Shown in pieces: positions 15,876 through 23,598 of a DNA stretch of 64,000 bases. Source of the stretch: DAOTXS01 sp034435055 (lineage in GTDB: Bacteria > Chloroflexota > Anaerolineae > UBA4142); NCBI GenBank assembly GCA_034435055.1, contig DAOTXS010000031.1, positions 1 through 64,000 on the forward strand, given 5' to 3'. Within the stretch, counting starts at the first letter, position 1. The number at the start of each line of letters is the position of its first letter. The notes beneath the pieces are model-generated. The model ran no database searches. It worked only from the letters and a program-made list of their open reading frames with translations, and was not told the DNA's origin. The position numbers were made by a program, and so were the translations under genes.

Positions 15876-16921
15876 ATCAACCAATAAAATTTTCGCGTCG
15901 CGAGATGATTCGTCTCGCCCTTTTTTCTGCGGCAAGCACGTTACTTGGCGCGTGTGCGCGCGCGGTCGAACAAGTCACCAAAGCGAGTACGCCAACCGTC
16001 GCGCCAACCAAGGTCGCGTTGCCGGCAACAATCGATAATGTGCCGCTTACGGCGAATTACGATTTCTACGTAACCTCGGCGTTCGCGTCGCCGGACGTGC
16101 CGCCCAATTGGAAACTCACCGTTACCGGTCTAGTCGATAAATCGTTGACGTTCACACTCGACGAAATCAAAGCGATGCCGCCCGTCACGGAAATGCGCAC
16201 GCTCTCGTGCATTTCAAATCCGGTGGGCGGCGAATTGATCGGCAACGCGATGTGGAAAGGCATTCGACTCCAAGATGTGCTCGCGCGCGTCGGCGTCAAA
16301 TCGAACGCCAGATTTCTCAAGCTCGAATCGTTCGATCAGTGGAGCACCGGCATTCCGCTCGAACTGGGAATGGATGAACACGCTTTGCTCGTCTATGAGA
16401 TGAACGGCGAACCCTTGTCGCAAGATCACGGCGCGCCACTTCGCTGTCTTTTTCCCGGACGTTTTGGTATGAAACAACCCAAATGGTTGCAAACGATCAC
16501 GCTTGTCGAAAATGAGTACGCCGGCTTTTGGGAAAAGCAGGGCTGGTCGAGCGACGCATTCATTCTGCCATTCTCGCGCATCGACTCGCCGTACGATATG
16601 GCAATTTTCGATGGTTTGACCGCAACCATTTCTGGCATCGCGTTCACGGACGAAAGCGGCTTGGCGAAACTGGAAATCAACTGGGATGCAACGAACATCT
16701 GGCAAACGGCGGAACTGAGGCGCGGCCCGTCGCCGCTGACATGGACGGCGTGGAAATGGACCGGTTCCGCGCCATCGACTGGACGGCACACGTTGTACGC
16801 GCGCGCAACCGACAATCGCGGCAAAGCTCAAACGCGCGGCGAAAAAGTTACGATCATCGGCGGCACGTTTCCCAACGGCACCGATCAAATGCATTCGATT
16901 GTTTTGGATTTCAGAGGATAA
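15872..16921 (+). CDS. Sulfite-oxidase-family molybdopterin oxidoreductase, exported lipoprotein
   Basis: A 349-residue protein with twin-Arg SRREM at 8-12 and lipobox LGAC at about 24-27, so probably Tat-exported and lipid-anchored. The Mo-pterin domain carries the Cys ligand in LSCISNPVGG, followed by the WKGIRLQDVL signature. The C-terminal ~100 residues resemble the Mo-co dimerisation Ig-like domain of sulfite oxidases (ISGIAFTDES, WTAWKWTG). Substrate unknown; sulfite or another oxyanion is possible. It is co-translated with the sensor kinase and followed by a multihaem cytochrome, its likely electron acceptor. Confidence 0.85.
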   Translation: MNQPIKFSRREMIRLALFSAASTLLGACARAVEQVTKASTPTVAPTKVALPATIDNVPLTANYDFYVTSAFASPDVPPNWKLTVTGLVDKSLTFTLDEIKAMPPVTEMRTLSCISNPVGGELIGNAMWKGIRLQDVLARVGVKSNARFLKLESFDQWSTGIPLELGMDEHALLVYEMNGEPLSQDHGAPLRCLFPGRFGMKQPKWLQTITLVENEYAGFWEKQGWSSDAFILPFSRIDSPYDMAIFDGLTATISGIAFTDESGLAKLEINWDATNIWQTAELRRGPSPLTWTAWKWTGSAPSTGRHTLYARATDNRGKAQTRGEKVTIIGGTFPNGTDQMHSIVLDFRG

Positions 16922-16923
16922 CC

Positions 16924-17514
16924 TTGCGTTCTCCTCTTCGCTATTTGGGCGTCGGTGCAATCATCGCCGTGTTAGTGATGATCGTCAGCGTAGGATATTT
17001 ATCGTACCGCGAACAGGATGATCGCTTTTGCATCGAGTGTCACACACAACCAGAAGTTGAATATTTCGAACGCAACGAGCGCGCGGCGCAAAATCAAAAC
17101 GCACCCGACCTCGCATCATATCATCATCGCAAAGAACAAATCAAGTGCATCGATTGTCACGTGGGGGAAGGCATCCTGGGACGCGCGACCGTCGTCTCGC
17201 TCGCGGCGTGGGATGCGTTCAAGCATTTTGCCGGCATTGCGCAACAACCAGCGGTGATCGTCTTTCCAATCCAAAACGAAGCGTGCCTCAAATGCCACAT
17301 CGAGCGCGTAACCAAACCGGGTTTTGAAAATCACATGCACAACAAGCAATTCGATCACACACTCGCCGCGCCGTTCATCCGTTGCACCGATTGCCACCCG
17401 TCCCATCGTCAAGGTGACGAGGCGCGCATGTTCCAATTTCGCGATGTGATTCTGCCCAAGTGCGAGTACTGTCACGTGCAAGCGGGGCGCGGACCGCGAG
17501 GACTGTCGAAGTGA
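16924..17514 (+). CDS. Membrane-anchored five-haem cytochrome c (NapC/NirT-like)
   Basis: A 196-residue protein with one N-terminal membrane helix (about residues 7-27) and five CxxCH haem sites: CIECH, CIDCH, CLKCH, CTDCH and CEYCH. The arrangement resembles NapC/NirT/NrfH-type quinol-linked cytochromes, though five rather than four sites is less usual. The TTG start at 16924 follows GAGGAT, and the frame upstream of it has no sensible start. Probably transfers electrons between the Mo enzyme encoded just upstream and the membrane quinone pool or another carrier. The downstream BtrH-like gene overlaps its stop. Confidence 0.85.
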   Translation: MRSPLRYLGVGAIIAVLVMIVSVGYLSYREQDDRFCIECHTQPEVEYFERNERAAQNQNAPDLASYHHRKEQIKCIDCHVGEGILGRATVVSLAAWDAFKHFAGIAQQPAVIVFPIQNEACLKCHIERVTKPGFENHMHNKQFDHTLAAPFIRCTDCHPSHRQGDEARMFQFRDVILPKCEYCHVQAGRGPRGLSK

Positions 17515-18512
17515 AACTTGTTTCCGGTTTTCGCCACACCCCCGGCAATCATTGCGGCTCGACCTCAATGCGCGATTTGCTCAGCCACGCCGGTTTGGAT
17601 TTGAGCGAGGCGATGTGCTTTGGGTTGGGAAGCGGCTTGGGCTTTTTCTATTTTCGCAATGTGCCGGAGATGGGCATCACGCATTTTTTCCACGGCCGCC
17701 CGGCAACCCTCGAACGAAAATTGTGTCAGCATCTTACGCTCGATTTTGTGGAAGGCAAACACGACGATTCAGATGAAGCTTGGCGCGTCGCCCGCGAATT
17801 TCTGGACGCCGACGTGCCGATGATGCTCAACGTCGAGTTGAGTCAGTTGCCGTACTACAACACGCGCACGCCGTTTCCTGGCCACCGCGTCGTGCTTGCC
17901 GGGTACGACGACGCGCGCCGCGTTACCTTCATCGCCGATAATGCGTTCACCAATTTGCAAGAGGTTGCTTACGCGGCGTTGCGGACTGCGCGCGTCGCGC
18001 CAATTCCATCATCGCTCTTTCCGCTTTGCAACGATTGGCTCGTCGTGAAATCGGTCAAGCATCACACGCCACTCACCGATGCCATTCCGGCGGCGTTGCG
18101 CGAGAACGTCAACGAAATGCTTGTCGATCACGAACCGCAGCGCGGTATCGTGGGAATGCAAACGCTCGCCGCTGATTTTGTGCGTTGGGGCGATGCGCCG
18201 GACTGGGAATGGTGCGCGCGCTTTGCGTATCAAATCATCGAGCGGCGCGGGACAGGCGGCGGCGCGTTTCGCAAAATGTACGCAACGTATCTGCGTGAAG
18301 CGGAAGCCATTGTGCCGGCGTTGCAATTGGCGCGCCTCGCCGACGAAATGGAAACAATTGCCGAGGCGTGGACGCATCTCGCGTCGATTCTCAAACGCAC
18401 GTCGGACGAAAAAGATCGGCGCGGCTTGGAACAAGCCGGCATATCGATTCATCGCGTGGCAAAGCTCGAGGAGAAATTTTGGGAACAGGTGAAGAAAATC
18501 GTTGGCGCGTAA
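17511..18512 (+). CDS. BtrH N-terminal-domain protein (peptidase/acyltransferase-like)
   Basis: A 333-residue protein whose first ~140 residues match the BtrH_N pattern: GNHCGSTSMRDLL near the start with a likely catalytic Cys, LGSGLGFFYF, and a later GHRVVLAGYDD with a candidate His. The rest is helical and DUF4872-like. BtrH in butirosin biosynthesis is an acyltransferase with a cysteine-protease-like fold; the role here is unknown. The GTG start at 17511 overlaps the cytochrome stop (GTGA), indicating coupling, so it may act on the exported redox proteins. It ends at a strong terminator. Confidence 0.7.
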   Translation: MKLVSGFRHTPGNHCGSTSMRDLLSHAGLDLSEAMCFGLGSGLGFFYFRNVPEMGITHFFHGRPATLERKLCQHLTLDFVEGKHDDSDEAWRVAREFLDADVPMMLNVELSQLPYYNTRTPFPGHRVVLAGYDDARRVTFIADNAFTNLQEVAYAALRTARVAPIPSSLFPLCNDWLVVKSVKHHTPLTDAIPAALRENVNEMLVDHEPQRGIVGMQTLAADFVRWGDAPDWEWCARFAYQIIERRGTGGGAFRKMYATYLREAEAIVPALQLARLADEMETIAEAWTHLASILKRTSDEKDRRGLEQAGISIHRVAKLEEKFWEQVKKIVGA

Positions 18513-18555
18513 AAACAAACTTGCGAAGGCAACATACCTTCGCAAGTTTGTTTTT
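18511..18555. terminator. Strong bidirectional terminator, 19-bp perfect stem
   Basis: A left arm at 18511-18529 and right arm at 18537-18555 share the core AACTTGCGAAGG/CCTTCGCAAGTT. They are flanked by A5 and T5 with a 7-nt loop, between convergent genes. Confidence 0.9.
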
Positions 18556-19069
18556 ACAGATAGCGCGCGATCGCCATGAACACAGCGGCGGTGATAAGTA
18601 AAATTGCAGATAGTTGATTCGCGTGTCCCATTCGAACTTGCAAAGATTTCAGTTCGTCGGCTTGCGCCGCGTTGGGCGGTCCGCCGGCGGAAGCAATTGT
18701 CTGACCCAGCACTTTGAGTCGCTCCGCAATCGGACGATGAATGAACAATCCTTCCAACCACGCCAAAATTCCAGCGATGCTTCCAATCGTAAAGCCCGCG
18801 CCGGGACCGGTCATGATCCACACCGGTTGAAATCCACCGGACACACGAATGTACATTAACAAACCGGTGAGTGTTACCAGGACGCTTGCCAAACTCATCA
18901 GCATAGCGTACCGACTGCGACCGACAAAACCTTGAACGAATTTCATTCCGTCGGGCCCCGTCGTTTGCGCAAACGGCAGAACGACTCCAATTATCAACAA
19001 ACCTGCACCGACCCAAAAGATGCCGCCGAAAATATGGATCAAGCGCAGAACAACCATTACAACGTCCAT
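18554..19069 (-). CDS. Four-helix integral membrane protein (DUF2269/CopD-like)
   Basis: A 171-residue membrane protein with hydrophobic helices near residues 4-30, 53-73, 88-108 and 150-170. The first contains LRLIHIFGGIFWVGAG, with a conserved-looking His. This helix pattern resembles CopD/DUF2269-type proteins; the copper genes nearby make that attractive, but no specific function can be assigned. It is divergent from the acyl-CoA dehydrogenase gene. Confidence 0.55.
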   Translation of the reverse strand: MDVVMVVLRLIHIFGGIFWVGAGLLIIGVVLPFAQTTGPDGMKFVQGFVGRSRYAMLMSLASVLVTLTGLLMYIRVSGGFQPVWIMTGPGAGFTIGSIAGILAWLEGLFIHRPIAERLKVLGQTIASAGGPPNAAQADELKSLQVRMGHANQLSAILLITAAVFMAIARYL

Positions 19070-19166
19070 CTCCCCTCCTCAGAGAAATTTTTCGCGCGTG
19101 CGCCACGCAAACGATGCGGCTATTCTATTCTGCGTCGCATCGCCGGTCAAGAGGGGTTGCAAAACT

Positions 19167-19194
19167 TTGACGCTCGTCGATGTGCGCGTATAAT
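19167..19194 (+). promoter_or_regulatory. Promoter TTGACG-N16-TATAAT for acyl-CoA dehydrogenase
   Basis: The -35 box is at 19167-19172 and the -10 at 19189-19194. The ribosome binding site AAAGGAGG at 19215-19222 and GTG start at 19226 follow closely. Confidence 0.7.
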
Positions 19195-19225
19195 GCAAAC
19201 GACATCGGCTTGCAAAGGAGGACGC

Positions 19226-20440
19226 GTGGATTTTCGATTGACACCCGAACAAGAAATGTTCAAACAATCGGTGCGCAAGTTTGCGGAGAAGAACATCGCG
19301 CCGCGCGCACGCGACATCGATCAAAAAGGCGATGGCATTCCCGAAGACATTTTACGCGGGATGGCGGAGTTGGGATTATTCGGCGTGACGATTCCGGAAG
19401 AGTACGGGGGTTCCGCCAATCGCGGCGAGGAAATCGTGTACGGGATGATCGCGATTCACGAACTCGCGCGCGCGGATATGTCGATGGCGATTCCGGTGTA
19501 CATGCTCCTGTGTTTGGGTTGGGGCAATTTGGTCGCGCGGTACGGCACAGAGGAATTGAAACGCACACTACTTTCCAAAATCGCGAGCGGCGAATGGTTC
19601 TTGGGCATTTGCACGACCGAACCCAGCGGCGGCTCCGACCTCGCCAATATTCGGACATCGGCAAAGAAAAAAGACAACCGCTATTTGATCAACGGTGATA
19701 AAGTGTACATCAGCGGCGTCGTCGAAGCGAAAAAACGCGGCGGCGGACACTTGACGTTGTTCAAGACCGCGCCCGATCTTGGCACGCGCGGAATGACCTT
19801 TGCGTACGTGCCGATCGATTCGCCCGGGATTACGACGACGAAATTTGAATTTATGGGGCGCGCCGGCTTTTCGACCGGCGGCATCGCGTTTGAGGATGTT
19901 GCCGTGCCGGCGCAAAATGTGCTGGGTGAAGAGAATCGCGGATTCTACGTTTTGATGGAAGGATTCAACGCGGCGCGCGTGCTCGTCTGCGCGGCGTGCG
20001 CCGGTGGCGCAGAACGCGCGCTGGAAATGAGCCGCGATTACACGCAACAACGCGTTCTGTTTGGGCAACCGCTCGCCAAATTCGAGGGAGTGTCGTTCGA
20101 GATTGCAGACGATTATGCCAAATTAGAAATGCTCAAAAATCAATTACTCAAGACGGCGTGGCTCATCGATCAGTTTTATCAGAATCCAAAATCGGTCACG
20201 CGCTCCGAGATCAATTTCAACGTTGCAATTTGCAAATTGACCGCGCCACTTCTCTGCATCGATATCGCCAAACATGCGATGATGCATCACGGCGCGCTGG
20301 GGTACAGCAAGGAAATGCCACTCGAAATGTTGATGCGCGGCGTGATGAGTTACGTCGTTGGCGCAGAAGGCGGCGCGAACATTATGCGGATTATTATCGC
20401 CCGCGAGTTCATCGGCGATGTAGCGATTCCGTACAAGTAA
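19226..20440 (+). CDS. Acyl-CoA dehydrogenase family flavoprotein
   Basis: A 404-residue FAD enzyme that oxidises acyl-CoA at the alpha-beta bond. The N-terminal helical domain (LTPEQEMFKQSVRKFAEK) is followed by the FAD-binding middle domain (GICTTEPSGGSDLANI, INGDKVYISG) and the C-terminal helical bundle (GRAGFSTGGIAFEDV, QQRVLFGQPLAKFEG, HHGALGYSKEMPLE). The chain length is normal for the family; acyl specificity cannot be told. The GTG start was chosen for its adjacent AAAGGAGG; the longer upstream frame is not credible. Monocistronic. Confidence 0.9.
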   Translation: MDFRLTPEQEMFKQSVRKFAEKNIAPRARDIDQKGDGIPEDILRGMAELGLFGVTIPEEYGGSANRGEEIVYGMIAIHELARADMSMAIPVYMLLCLGWGNLVARYGTEELKRTLLSKIASGEWFLGICTTEPSGGSDLANIRTSAKKKDNRYLINGDKVYISGVVEAKKRGGGHLTLFKTAPDLGTRGMTFAYVPIDSPGITTTKFEFMGRAGFSTGGIAFEDVAVPAQNVLGEENRGFYVLMEGFNAARVLVCAACAGGAERALEMSRDYTQQRVLFGQPLAKFEGVSFEIADDYAKLEMLKNQLLKTAWLIDQFYQNPKSVTRSEINFNVAICKLTAPLLCIDIAKHAMMHHGALGYSKEMPLEMLMRGVMSYVVGAEGGANIMRIIIAREFIGDVAIPYK

Positions 20441-20456
20441 CGCAAGTTACTACTTT

Positions 20457-20556
20457 CATTCTGAGGAAGCGAAGCGACCGAACGCTTTGCGTCTTGCAAA
20501 TTGCTTTTTGAATTCAAGTGTTCCTAGCGAGATGCTTCGCTTCGCTCAGCATGACA
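20457..20556. repeat. Dispersed repeat with CATTCTGAGGAAGCGAAGCG / CTTCGCTTCGCTCAGCATGA ends
   Basis: Imperfect inverted-repeat ends surround a non-coding centre. It lies between the convergent acyl-CoA dehydrogenase and glycosyltransferase genes. Similar in style to 60903-60990. Confidence 0.5.
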
Positions 20557-20596
20557 CTGGAACCCTGCTTTTTATAAATCCGGTGGATATTAATTT

Positions 20597-21826
20597 CTAT
20601 CTTCGGATCACCGACGCGTACAGCTCTTCCATCCGATCTGCAACCCGCGACCACGCGTACTCGCGCGCAACCTCCGCGCCGCGTTTGCCCAACCGCGCGC
20701 GCAAGTCCGGCTCACGCAACAAGCGACCCAGACAATCCGCCATCGCGCGCGGATCACCTTCCGGCACCAGAAAGCCGGTCTCGCCATCGCGCACGATGAA
20801 CGACAAGCCGCCCACGTCGGACGCGACAACCGGCGTACCACACGCCATCGCTTCCAACGCCGCCATCCCAAACGATTCGTAGCGCGAGGGCATCACAACC
20901 ACATCGGCAGAGGCGTAATAATCCGGCAACGTCTCTTGCGCCCGCTTGCCCATAAACGTCACAAGGTCACCGATACCCAATTCATTTTTGAGTACTTGCA
21001 GGCGCGCCAACTCGTCGTCCGGTTCCTCTTCATCAATATCGCCGCCGATCAAGCACACACAAATTTTTTCGCGCAACGCCGGATCTTCCTCGACGACGAG
21101 CGCCATCGCTTTGAACCACGTATCGATCCCTTTAACCGGGTCGATCCGTCCGACGAAGAGAACGGTTCGATTGTCCTTGAGTCCAAAGATTTTTTCCAAA
21201 CTTGGGGAGCGTGGCTTGAAGAGATCGATGTCCACACCGGGTGGAATCGTGACGATGCGGTCGCCGGGCGCGTCGTAGAGTTCGATCATCTGATGACAGT
21301 CGCGCGGCGTTGCGGCGACGATCCGGTCGGCAAACTGCATGATCTCGCGCTCGACCGCGAGGCGGCGTTCGGTTTCGCGGTCATCGCTTCGCCGGGCGAC
21401 CGCGTTTTTCAGCGCGCCGAGTGTATGAAACATTTGCACAATCGGCGCGGGTTGGAATTTTTGCAGTTCGCGCGCGACCCAGCCAGAAAGCCAATAGTGC
21501 GAATGATACACATCGTACCGCGCATCGTCGTGTTCCATAATCGTGCGGACGCCAGCGGCGAATTGTGGCAAATAATCGAACAAGCGATGTTTGTTGTACG
21601 GTTCTTCCGGTCCCGCCGGCACGTGAAAGACGCGCGCACCGATTTCCAACCCGGGAACTTCGTGCGGCACGCGCGCATCTTGCGAGCGGGTAAAGATATC
21701 GACGCAATGACCGCGCGCGGAAAGTTCGCGCGCAAGTTCGCGGACGTAGACATTCATCCCGCCGGTCTCTTTGCCGCCGAGCGCGGCGAGCGGACAGGTA
21801 TGAACGCTGAGCATGGCTATATTCAT
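20597..21826 (-). CDS. GT4-family glycosyltransferase (MshA/sucrose-phosphate-synthase-like)
   Basis: A 409-residue GT-B enzyme. The N-terminal acceptor domain has LGGKETGGMNVYVRELA, the loop typical of MshA and sucrose-phosphate synthase relatives. The C-terminal donor domain has FVGRIDPVKGID, PSRYESFGMAALEAMACGTPVVASDVGG and the E(x7)E region. It uses an NDP-sugar with retention of configuration; the acceptor is unknown. The start may be ATG 21826 or GTG 21835. The neighbouring minus-strand ATP-grasp gene is about 130 bp upstream and could be co-transcribed. Confidence 0.85.
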   Translation of the reverse strand: MNIAMLSVHTCPLAALGGKETGGMNVYVRELARELSARGHCVDIFTRSQDARVPHEVPGLEIGARVFHVPAGPEEPYNKHRLFDYLPQFAAGVRTIMEHDDARYDVYHSHYWLSGWVARELQKFQPAPIVQMFHTLGALKNAVARRSDDRETERRLAVEREIMQFADRIVAATPRDCHQMIELYDAPGDRIVTIPPGVDIDLFKPRSPSLEKIFGLKDNRTVLFVGRIDPVKGIDTWFKAMALVVEEDPALREKICVCLIGGDIDEEEPDDELARLQVLKNELGIGDLVTFMGKRAQETLPDYYASADVVVMPSRYESFGMAALEAMACGTPVVASDVGGLSFIVRDGETGFLVPEGDPRAMADCLGRLLREPDLRARLGKRGAEVAREYAWSRVADRMEELYASVIRR

Positions 21827-21958
21827 AAGTGGCACAACTCTAATTTTTTGAGAATGAAACGAACATTCCCATTATATCACGATTGAAAAAAGCCGACAAA
21901 AAAACGCGCGCGACCGGTTATCGCGCGCGTTCGATGTTCCACGAATGCTTGTCTAATG

Positions 21959-23416
21959 TTACGGCGGCAGAACGCGCGGCGTATGCTTGCCGACCAATAC
22001 CGCAAGTAATCCGCCGCGTTGCGAAACATTCACCACTTGTTTTTGCGACGCGCGTCCCAGCACCGCGACGCCGTACTTGGTCGATGCTAGACCGACGACG
22101 ACGTAGAATGGTGCGGCTTGGACGGAACCATCATCGCCGATGACCGGAAATTCGTACACGCTGATTTTTGCCAAACGTTGCACAACCCAAGCGCCTGGCT
22201 CGTGCAATGCCAGTTCGATGGCGTCCGCCCATTCGCCGTCCGTAACCGACGGTCCGATCAAAATGCGGTCGCCGCCGTACGATCGATTCGGTTTGATGAC
22301 GAGAATATCTTTATTCTTGCGGACGTACTCGACCAAATCGATGATTTCATTGTGCGGATCGGTCGTGCGGCGTTCGCTAAGCAAGCGCGTCCACAGAACG
22401 TGCCGGCGAAAGATGTTGCGTTCATCGACGCTAAAGTACTGCGCGAACCGGGAATCGGTAAAAACTTCAAAGCACGATTTGTGATCGAAATCGCCCGCCA
22501 TCGACGAGACGATGAGATTTTGCTTGAAGAGGTGTTTGATCGGGCGCATATTCTCGCCGTCTTTTTCCTGATTGGCGAGGTCGCGCGTGTCGTAATCGCG
22601 GTACGCCACGTCGATCATATGTCCTTCGTAGTACACTTCGCCGCCGCGCAAGACGAGTTCCGCCGGGTCGGCGTGATACACATTGTAACCTCGGTCGCGA
22701 TAATGATGCGTCAGCGTTTCGAGTTCGTTCGGTCCATCGCCGGAATATTTGGGATCGACGAGGCAAATCGTCCGCCCCTTGCGCCCGATGGCTTCGGCGT
22801 GATCGTTGAGTTCAAGAATGAAGAGGTCGCGCAAATCTTGCGATGGTTCCAGATCGAGATCGGGCGCGATTTGTTGCAACGCCGGGACAACGACATCGCG
22901 TACGACACCTTCTGCCGTCGGGATCAAGTGGATGCCACCAACGCCAACGAGGTTTGGTTCGATGAATGAAAGTGTGTCTTTCCAAAATGGGCTCGTCAAA
23001 TCGACGATGCAATCCAAGCGGCCGAAGACGGTGTGAAACTGATTGTGACTTGCGCCCCACGTATCCCACAGCCATTTCGCTTCGAGTTCTTCGAGCGGGA
23101 CGACTTCGCGAATGTTGAAATCTTTGAGGTAGAGTTCCGGCATTCGCTTGAGCGCGCCGACGAGCGTGAGCGAGACGTAATGAAAATAATTCATCTGCTC
23201 GGAGAAGATGCCGGCGGGGCGCAGCATCACGTTGATCGTTTCTTGGACACCGTCGCGATAATAGGAGAGTTCGCGGCGCGTGGCTTGTTCGCGCACCTGT
23301 TGCGCGAGCGCGGAGAGTTTTTCCGGCGACATACCGAAAAAGACTTGGCGGATGCGGCTGTCGAGCGAGACGCCGCGCAAACCACGTTCATCAGCGGGAG
23401 TCATCGGAGCGACCAT
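21959..23416 (-). CDS. Circularly permuted ATP-grasp family protein
   Basis: A 485-residue protein with the features of the circularly permuted ATP-grasp (DUF404/407-type) group. It has YRDGVQETINVMLRP in the N-terminal third, ILELNDHAEAIGRKGRTICLVDPK in the middle, and KPNRSYGGDRILIGP followed by AWVVQRLAKI in the ATP-binding part. Such proteins are predicted to ligate an amine to a carboxylate, often in peptide or small-molecule synthesis; the substrate is unknown. Start ATG 23416 follows AGGAGG. It may form a unit with the glycosyltransferase downstream. Confidence 0.7.
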   Translation of the reverse strand: MVAPMTPADERGLRGVSLDSRIRQVFFGMSPEKLSALAQQVREQATRRELSYYRDGVQETINVMLRPAGIFSEQMNYFHYVSLTLVGALKRMPELYLKDFNIREVVPLEELEAKWLWDTWGASHNQFHTVFGRLDCIVDLTSPFWKDTLSFIEPNLVGVGGIHLIPTAEGVVRDVVVPALQQIAPDLDLEPSQDLRDLFILELNDHAEAIGRKGRTICLVDPKYSGDGPNELETLTHHYRDRGYNVYHADPAELVLRGGEVYYEGHMIDVAYRDYDTRDLANQEKDGENMRPIKHLFKQNLIVSSMAGDFDHKSCFEVFTDSRFAQYFSVDERNIFRRHVLWTRLLSERRTTDPHNEIIDLVEYVRKNKDILVIKPNRSYGGDRILIGPSVTDGEWADAIELALHEPGAWVVQRLAKISVYEFPVIGDDGSVQAAPFYVVVGLASTKYGVAVLGRASQKQVVNVSQRGGLLAVLVGKHTPRVLPP

Positions 23417-23530
23417 CGTGATCCTCCTGAGTGCGACCGCCGACCGATGACAGCCGACCGCCGCAGAGGGATGAGATTATTTCGGAGGCATTGTAACACA
23501 AGGGCGGAAAATCGCCAATGGGGATTCAAA

Positions 23531-23564
23531 GGGGCGAGAAACGCCTAAAATCGCCTCTCGCCCC
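23531..23564. terminator. GC-rich hairpin between P5C dehydrogenase and ATP-grasp genes
   Basis: GGGGCGAGA (23531-23539) and TCTCGCCCC (23556-23564) form a 9-bp stem. Both genes run on the minus strand and this lies just past the dehydrogenase stop. There is no clear T run. Confidence 0.4.
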
Positions 23565-23598
23565 GCTACCATCTATGTGATATACGTCTGATATGCCA

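Noticed and set aside
16528..16923. Long upstream extension of the cytochrome frame
   Set aside because: It lies inside the Mo-enzyme gene in another frame; TTG 16924 after GAGGAT is the plausible start and precedes the membrane helix.
18932..19225. N-terminal extension of the acyl-CoA dehydrogenase frame
   Set aside because: The true start is GTG 19226, with AAAGGAGG and a TTGACG/TATAAT promoter inside the extension.
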